NCBI GenBank assembly: GCA_029961685.1
Contig: JARWKL010000008.1
Coordinates: forward strand, 23,442,619-23,506,618
From: Aristolochia californica
Lineage: Eukaryota; Streptophyta; Magnoliopsida; Piperales; Aristolochiaceae
Length of the DNA: 64,000 nt
Direction: 5' to 3'
Shown here: one piece after another, positions 57,368 through 64,000 of the stretch
Position numbering within the stretch: position 1 is the stretch's first letter
How the letters are laid out: every line of letters starts with the position of its first letter
Notes under the pieces: model-generated
Seen by the model: only the letters and a program-made list of their open reading frames with translations
Databases searched by the model: none
Told to the model about the DNA's origin: nothing
Position numbers and translations under genes: made by a program

Positions 57368-57881
57368 TGAGGGGGAGTGTTGGAAGATATGAAGGTCTAC
57401 CATTTTATATGAAAAGATCCTATACACCATTTGTAACAAGTTGTGAGTTCATGATGTTCTCACACCCCCAGCTTGAGGGGGAGTGTTGGAAGATGGGTCC
57501 AAGCCCACACAACTAAGGAAGGCTCACATATCCAAGTGTGTTGGAAGATGGGTCGAAGCCCATAAGCCCAAAGAAGGCCCACACATCCAAGAGATGTGGA
57601 AGATGGGCTCAAGGCCCATAGATCAAGGAGAAGGCCTACAAGCCCATGCAATGATGGCAGGACGGAAAGTAAAGAGTCATCTCATAGAGATGGCATTGAT
57701 ATAATTAGGTGAAGGTTCAAGGATATAATTGTAATATTATAGGTGGATTAATCTATAAATTTAGCTTAGGGGAAGGGTTAGGATATCAAGTCCATAACCT
57801 CTTATTCATCTTGTTTTCTCCCAATGGGTGTCTCTCTCTTTTTCTCCATGATCTAAATCCACGGAGTCCTGAAAATCAACA
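57368..57881 (+). mobile_element. Copia P: LTR-start fragment, 3' tail and LTR (F family)
   Basis: 57368-57415 has a purine tract and LTR start (GTGTTGGAAGATATG). 57420-57483 is a copia pol end (CACCCCCAGCTTGAGGGGGAG). The LTR is 57484-57881 (398 bp), starting TGTTGGAAGATGGG and ending AAATCAACA. Its first about 55 bp are present three times in tandem (57484, 57540, 57594). Confidence 0.8.
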
Positions 57882-57887
57882 ACCCAC

Positions 57888-58374
57888 ATGTCTTTGATAT
57901 TTGCAAAAATCAATATATTCTCCAAAACTTGCACATAATTTAATATTTTCATCCATAGGTGTGTCAGCTAGGCGACACCCCATCATTATCGTTTATCCAA
58001 GGAGGTCCAAGACATACTTCCTCTGAGATGATATTATCCCATACTTGGACTGAAGAACTTCTTAGTCTAGAAAATAATTTAGAAGTCCAAGATCTTTAGT
58101 TTTAAACTCATGACATATCATGTTGTTGACTTTTTGTATGTTATTTGCATCATTGCTGGTTAAGACAATATCATCAACATACACAGCCAATAATATCTTT
58201 CTTTTGGAGGTATCATTAATAAATACTGAATGATCTACTGAGAATAACTAAAATCCAAACCGTAGTTGGGCTTGGCTAAAATTATCAAACCAGGCCCGAG
58301 GGGACTGTTTAAGCCCATATGAGGACTTCTTTAAGTGGCATATTAACTCCCCCTCATCCACATAACTAGGTGGT
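57888..58374 (-). pseudogene. Copia RT fragment Q, minus strand
   Basis: Minus strand matches the B region 5790-6190: DTPMD-type block (near 57960), catalytic YVDD (near 58165-58180), then the YGLKQ block near 58310-58325, ending in the PPSYV-type loop. Both ends are truncated. It is closer to B than to A. Confidence 0.82.
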
Positions 58375-58375
58375 T

Positions 58376-58437
58376 GATGTTAAGTTATGGAGCCTAATCA
58401 TTGCCCTACGGTATATTGAATATTATTTCATTAAGGG
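58376..58437 (+). repeat. Fragment of a J-type LTR start
   Basis: TGTTAAGTTATGGAGCCTAA matches the start of the J LTR (47307), then breaks off into copia L. Confidence 0.7.
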
Positions 58438-59300
58438 CAGATGATTTGTGGAGGCCGTGAACAAGGGGGCTCTACTACCTAGACGTGCCTAAAATAAATA
58501 TTGTTTCAACCGGTGAAACTGAGACAAATCTATGACACAGTCGGTTGGGACATCCAACCGCACAATCTCTTCATCGTCTTTTCCCTTTTCTTAAATTGTG
58601 AAGTCTATCAACTGAGCAGACACCAAAGGACTACATACTCACCTCATCTAGAACATAAAAGTCATGCTCCATTTTTATTGATTCATACAGATGTATGGGG
58701 ACCCATGAGCGTCTCAAATATTTCCCGAGTCAAGTACTTTATTATATTTATTGATAATTTTACTCGTACCACATGGCTATTTCTCTTTAAAGAACGTTCT
58801 GAAATACCATCCATATTTAAATCATTTCATGCTATGGTGGTCACTCAATTTGGTCAGAAAATCAAAGTACTTCGGTCTGATAATGCCAGAGTATATACTT
58901 CTAGAGACCTTGACTCCTTTTATCAAGAGAATGACATTATCCATCAAACAGCGTGTGCCTACACCCCGCAACAAAATGGTGTAGCAGAATAGAAGAACCG
59001 TCATCTTCTTGAGGTAGCTCGCAGTTTATTGTATACCATGAAAGTCACATACTTTTATTGGCCACATGCCAAACTTACTGCATGCTTTCTCATAAATAGG
59101 CTACCCTCTTTCATTCTCGGTCATCAAACTCTTTTTTTCATATTACCTCCCTGCAACACAGTAAACTTGATCCCAAATCTGTCAAATGTATCTTCTTAGG
59201 ATACTCTTACACACAGAAGGGCTATATTTGCTATAATCCCATTCTCCAAAGGTTACTTGTGTTTAGGGATGTAACTTTTTTTGAAGATTCTTCATACTAC
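58438..59300 (+). pseudogene. Copia L integrase
   Basis: 58501-58992 is open: NCEVYQLSRHQR (zinc Cys changed to Tyr), HTDVWGPMSVSN, FIDNFTRTTWLF, RSDNARVYTSRDL, TPQQNGVAE; a TAG follows the catalytic Glu. The YFYWPHAKLTACFLINRLP block and a deletion near 59140 come next, then FLGYSYTQKGY and FRDVTFF to 59285. Confidence 0.9.
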
Positions 59301-60440
59301 TCTGATAATGCTCCTCCAGGTCTATCTTCAGTGCCAGCTTCTTCTTGACCGGTTGTGCCTCGTTCTAAAGAAACTGTTCAACCACCAGACACACTGGTTG
59401 AGACCACACCTACTGAGTTTACGGATCCCACCGAGGTAAGTCCATCTTCTCCTATTGTTTTTGGCCCACAATATGATATTTGTCTCATTGCCTTGCGAAA
59501 AGAACCCGAAACTTGCACTATGCCCTCTACCTCTCACCCCATATCCAATTTTGTGTCTCTCCATTGTTTATCCCCTTTATGTTGTCAATTTCATTCATGT
59601 ATCTCCTCCATATCAGTTCCACAGTCCTATCAGAAGGCTCTCAAACATCCAGGGTAGAAGGCGATGATGGACGAAGAAATACAGGAACTCTATGCAAATC
59701 ATACATGGGCTCTAATTCTTCTTCCATTATATAAGAAGCTTGTCAGTTATAAGTGGGTTTTTACTATGAAACACAATCCGAATGGGTCTGTTGCTCATTT
59801 TAAGGCTCACCTCATTGCTAAAGGCTATGCACAGTGTTATGGAGTTGATTATGTGGACACATTCTCTCTGGTGGCAAAAATGAACTTGGTACGTATTTTA
59901 ATATCTCTGGCTGCTAATTCTTCCTAGCAGATATATCAACTTGATGTGAAAATAATTTTCTTAATGGGGTTATCAAGGAAGAAATTTATATGCAACAACC
60001 ACTTGGTGAGGGGGATTCGGTATGTTGATTGAAGAAATCTCTTTATGGTCTGAAACAATCTTCTCATTCATGATTTGATAAATTTAGCCAAGCACTCATA
60101 CAAATAGGATTTCACAGATGTTCTATAGATCACTCTGTATTTATTAAAGAAACACCTTAAGGCAAGGTGATTTTGGCAGTATATGCTGATGATATGTTGA
60201 TGATATTGTCTAAATTGGTAGTGATCCCGAGGGCATTCAAGAAACCAAGGAAAAGATATGTGCAGAATTCAAGACAAAAGATCTTGGATTACTTAAATAT
60301 TTTTTGGGTATTTAAGTACTACAGTCCAAATATTGGATTGTACTATCTCAAAGGAAATATGTCCTTGATCTACTAGAGGAGACTGGAATGATGGGGTGTA
60401 AACCAACAAAAACCCCTATGGACTAAAATATAAAATTATC
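59301..60440 (+). pseudogene. Copia L linker and reverse transcriptase
   Basis: 59355-59657 is the variable integrase-RT linker (TEFTDPTEVSPSSP). RT from 59664: MMDEEIQELYANHTWAL, KWVFTMKHNPNGSV, LIAKGYAQCYGVDY. TAG near 59926, small deletions near 59950 and 60008, catalytic box YADD near 60170, then a frameshift. The 60300s carry the FLGI and KYVLDLLEETGMMGCK region. Confidence 0.88.
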
Positions 60441-60915
60441 TGCAGGTATTAGAGAAGATGTGGATATTGGAAAATATCAAAGACTTGTGGGAAAACTCAT
60501 TTATCTTTGTGTAACAAGGCTAGATATATCATATGCAGTAAGTGTGGTGAGTCAATACATGCACAAGTCACAACTCAGTCACTGGCAAGCACTAGAAAGG
60601 ATATTGCAATATTTGAAAGGAGCTCCAAGAAGAGGGCTTCTTTATAAGAACCATGGTCACATCAACATAGAAGGATTCTCATATGCAGACTGAGCTGGAT
60701 CCCTGGATGACCAAAAATCTACTTTGGGATACTGTACAATGGTTGGAAGGAACTTGGTTACATGGAGAAGCAAGATGCAGAATGTAGTTTTAAGATCTAG
60801 TGCAGAAGCAAAATACAAAGCCATGTCACACACATTTAGTGAGCTTCTATAGATCAAATCCCTTCTCACTAAACTGAGATTCTATAAAGAAAATCCTATG
60901 GATCTATATTGTTAT
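60441..60915 (+). pseudogene. Copia L RNase H, cut by LTR of M
   Basis: 60460-60693: DIGKYQRLVGKLIYLCVTR, ISYAVSVVSQYMHKSQ, LKGAPRRGLLYKNHGH. Stops near 60692 and 60851. The segment ends in the MDLYC motif near 60912, where LTR M begins. Confidence 0.9.
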
Positions 60916-61046
60916 TGTTGCATTTAGGATCCATGTTCCATAATTCCAAGCAAGAGAAAGAAGAAAGACAAAAGAGAAAAGGGAAGAAGAGCTCTCGGGT
61001 AGAGAGAAGATAAAATAAAAGAGCAAAGAGAGGTTGCACCAAGAAA

Positions 61047-61080
<34 letters not shown>

Positions 61081-61500
61081 ACTCGAGATTGAGATGTGTA
61101 ATTTGATTAATTACAAATTAAAAAATCTCTATTTATAGTAGAGGAGGAGGTAGATTCCTTATACAATTTTGCCTTTATATCCTAATTACATTCCAACTCT
61201 AACTCTTAAAGATAAGTCTATTTAAACCAAACTACTAGAAGACTAACATGAGTTGAACTAGGACTCTTTATTTATTCACGTGGATATAAGGGAGAAGCCA
61301 GATCATAGCCTTATCCTTGTTGGTCCCTCATGATCTCCCAATGCATCTTGATAAGATTGACAACTCGTGAAATATTTGTGGGTCCCACTTGATCTTCAAG
61401 TCTTCAAACTCAATTCAGCTTGTGCTTCTTTATTCCCTAACTCGTGCTTGCTTGGGTGAGGACTCTTCTAGGTGTCCCACATCCTCTAGGACTATTCCTT
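60916..61500 (-). repeat. 3' LTR of M, start deleted
   Basis: The plus-strand left end TGTTGCATTTAGGATCC is the LTR terminus. A (GA)n run of about 30 bp lies at 61049-61078. The LTR breaks at CTTAATGT near 61503 into RNase H sequence, so about 60-70 bp of its start are lost. Confidence 0.88.
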
Positions 61501-61503
61501 AAT

Positions 61504-62769
61504 GTGTATTGCTTCTTGAATGTCATAGTACAAATCTATTGGAGTTTCTTTGTAGAATCCCAATTCAGTGAGAAGGGATCTTATCCATATGAGTTCACTA
61601 ATAGTGTGTGCCATGGCTCTGTATTCTGCTTTTGTACTCAACCGTGCTACTACATTTTGCTTTTTGTTTTTCCATGTAACCATATTCTCTCCAACCATCG
61701 TACAAAATCCCGAAGTAAATTTTCTGTCATCTAGAGATCCGGCCCAGTCTGCATATGAGAATCGTTCGATGTTGAAGTGACCATGGTTTTTATAGAGAAG
61801 CCCCCTTCCAGGAGCTCCTTTCAGATATCATAGTATTCTTTCAAGTGCCTGCCAATGACTAAGTCTTGGCCTGTGCATGTATTGACTTACCACACTTACT
61901 GCATATGAAATATCTGGCCTTATTACACACAGATAAATAAGTCGTCCGACTAGTCTTTGATATTTTCCAGTATCTACAGCTTCTCCAGTGCCTCCACATA
62001 ATTTCGTATTTGCAGCCATAGGAGTGTCTGCTGGTTTGCATCCCATCATTCCTGTTTCTTTCAGTAGATGAAGGGCATACTTCCTTTGGGATAGGACAAT
62101 CCCATGTCTGGATTGTAATATTTCAATACCCAAAAAATATTTGAGTAATCCAAGATCCTTCGTCTTGAATTCAGCACAAATTTTCTCCTTTGTTTTCTGA
62201 ATGCCCACGGAATCACTCCCGGTTAAAATAATATCATCAACATATACAGCTAGAATCACCTTACCTCTCGCTGTATTTTCTATAAATACTGAGTGATCTG
62301 CAGAACATCTGTGAAAACCGGCCCGTCTGATGGCTTGACTAAATTTGTCAAACCATGCCCTAGGGTATTGCTTTAGACCATATAGAGATTTTTTAAGGCG
62401 ACATACAGACTCCCCCTCAACCACATACCCAGGTGGTTGTTGAATGTAAATCTCTTCTTTAATACCACCATTAAGAAATGCATTTTTTACATCCAGTTGA
62501 TAAATTGGACATGATGAATTGGCTGCCAGAGATAATATTATACGTACCAAGTTCATTTTTGCCACTGGAGAGAAGGTTTCTTCATAATAAATTCCATAGC
62601 ACTGAGTATAACCTTTAGCAACTAGTCGAGCCTTCAGGCGTGCAATGGACCCATCCAGATTATGTTTTATAGTATAAAACCACTTGCAACCAATGGATTT
62701 TTTATCTGTGGAAAGAGGAACCAGTGACCATGTATGATTGTCAATAAGTTCCTTCATTTCTTCATCCAT
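61504..62769 (-). pseudogene. Copia M reverse transcriptase and partial RNase H
   Basis: 62769-61828 is a 313-codon open frame: MDEEMKELIDNHTWSLVPL, ARLVAKGYTQCYGIYY, LDVKNAFLNGGI, SLYGLKQYPRAWF, catalytic YVDDIILTGSD, LGIEILQSRHGIVLS, DTPMAANTK, SYAVSVVSQYMH. A stop or shift near 61830 precedes RNase H (61820-61504) with DADWAGS-like, [12 protein letters not shown] and LYYDIQEAIHI. It is the longest intact copia RT here. Confidence 0.93.
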
Positions 62770-62943
62770 TGCTGCCTCCCACCCTGGATGTTGTAGAGCC
62801 TCCTGATATGACTGTGGAACAGATATGGAGGAAGTAGAACAAAGAAACTAACAACATTAAGGTGAGAGGCGATGATGAGACACAAAATTGGAAATATCAT
62901 GAGAAGTGGAAAGAAGAGTATCATATTGAGGACCAAAAATGAC

Positions 62944-64000
62944 TGTTTATTGATGATTTGCGTAATTTAATATATTTTAACACCTTTTAACTTTAAAACT
63001 TAGTCTAATTTTATTTATTTTCATTGATTTTAGGTTTCATTGTTGTTATTTTAATTTTATGTCAGATTTGAAGAAAACAAGAGAGCCACGAGACAAAGCG
63101 GGTTGGTCCTTGGACCAAGAAAAGTCCCCGGGCCATGATCTATAGAGATACAGCCTACGAAAGGAGATCCCTTTGGAAGGATGTCTGGTAACACATACGT
63201 GTGTCTGCAAAGACCTGTGTGGAGCCTAATACAAATGCCTCCCAAAATCTTGGCCGATTTCACAGATATCCACTTGGTCCCATGAATCCATCTTCCTGGG
63301 ATTAACAAAATGAGGCTTACGTTCTTGTTGCTAGGCACTCTTTTAATTTGAGGATAAAGATCAAGTTTGATTTTTTTTCAAGATGTTAAAGATAGAAGGG
63401 ATAAGTTGATGAAGAAAGAAAGTTGGACATGAAAAACAGTTTTGATATGCTCTTGGACGTGGAAGGCAGTAGGCGAGTTTGATTTGGTCTTTACGGAAGG
63501 AACGGACCAGCTTTAGCCTTTCATTTTTTATTTTACGGAAGAGGTAGCAGATTTCAAGCGATCTTCTTTGAGAGAGTTCAACGCATTGCACATACGCTGG
63601 GATCAAAGATGGCGACAAAGGGGAGAGAAGGATAGTGAGTATTTTCCTTGTTTTTTTTTTTAAAGAACAGTAACTGGGAGAACTATTTTTCAATGTTCAT
63701 TTTCCTTCCATTATTCTCAAAAAAATTATGGTGATTTCATTTATGTTAAATTTAATTTTTAGCATGAACTAAATTTTATTTATTCTAGGAAAATGATGTA
63801 ATCTTGTTCCTAACTATGCTTGATTTTCTATGCTAAATTAAATTAATTCTTTCTTTTTTATCTGATTTATTCTGAGTTTATTGCTCCTAGTTAACTGCCC
63901 ATTAATTAGATGATTTTAATCTTATGATTTTCTATTGAAAGAGGGAATTATAGGATAGATCTTGAATATTTTGGCATAGGTAAATATAGAGATTGAAAGA
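62944..64000. other. Unassigned DNA at the window end
   Basis: AT-rich flanks around a more GC-balanced stretch (63060-63340). The two minus-strand open frames (63338-63057 and 63693-63361) have no motif I know. No LTR terminus is seen. Confidence 0.55.

Larger units (their letters stand above)
58438..60915 (+). mobile_element. Ty1/copia L, both ends missing
   Basis: Coding core from pre-integrase (near 58444) to RNase H (60915) of an A-type copia. No gag, protease or LTR. The right end is the LTR of M, facing the opposite way. Confidence 0.88.
60916..62943 (-). mobile_element. Ty1/copia M, minus strand, 3' half only
   Basis: Minus strand: integrase-RT linker (from 62943), RT, start of RNase H, then an A/I-type LTR (about 61500-60916). 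The last part of RNase H, the purine tract and the LTR start are deleted at about 61500. The integrase and everything upstream are absent; unrelated DNA begins at about 62944. Confidence 0.88.

Noticed and set aside
1..64000. CRISPR array, operon or phage-like system
   Set aside because: No regularly spaced direct repeats with unique spacers and no bacterial gene layout; content is plant retroelements.

Overview
This window is plant repeat DNA, almost certainly from a flowering plant and probably a eudicot with a transposon-rich genome. Almost all recognisable sequence is LTR retrotransposon: Ty1/copia and Ty3/gypsy chromoviruses with a chromodomain-like pol tail. Primer-binding sites match initiator tRNA-Met. 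There is also one hAT-type DNA transposon. I found no intact host gene, tRNA, rRNA or CRISPR. Every pol seen carries stops, frameshifts or deletions.

Layout. 1-4499 is copia A (5' LTR cut by the window edge). 4500-5509 is unique DNA, a TA microsatellite and a copia tail plus LTR (N). 5510-19460 is a minus-strand copia (B), split by a tandem gag-only gypsy array (C, 6981-12224) and by gypsy Gy1 (12727-17945, target duplication TTCTA). 19461-43127 is a plus-strand copia scaffold (F). It is split by Gy2 (19789-25008, CTCTC), by gypsy E (25793-35762, GGATC), by an inverted LTR (G, 38077-39327) and by a hAT element (39552-42631, 8-bp duplication GGTATCTA). E is itself split by gypsy D (28526-32460, TTATA) and solo LTR S1 (34445-35261, CAGTG). 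G is split by solo LTR S2 (38319-39203, CATTA). Nesting therefore reaches three levels, and most borders are set by perfect target-site duplications.

43128-47306 is mostly unassigned AT-rich DNA with another copia tail plus LTR (44962-45525). 47307-56912 is a Tork-like copia (J) whose middle is replaced by minus-strand copia I (48084-53412) and a truncated gypsy K (53413-55031). 56913-58437 is a mosaic of small copia and LTR pieces. 58438-60915 is copia L (plus), 60916-62943 is copia M (minus), and 62944-64000 is unassigned.

Most notable: (1) the LTR-gag-LTR-gag-LTR array C, whose middle LTR looks recombinant; (2) gag reading frames in four gypsy subfamilies that start inside the LTR and translate the primer-binding site; (3) the same gag stop codon in two independently inserted gypsy copies; (4) the hAT element, which carries a gypsy RNase H fragment; (5) copia I, with two different LTR types at its ends. 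No function is expected from these genes as they stand. What they record is insertion, recombination and decay. All alignments and counts were made by eye.
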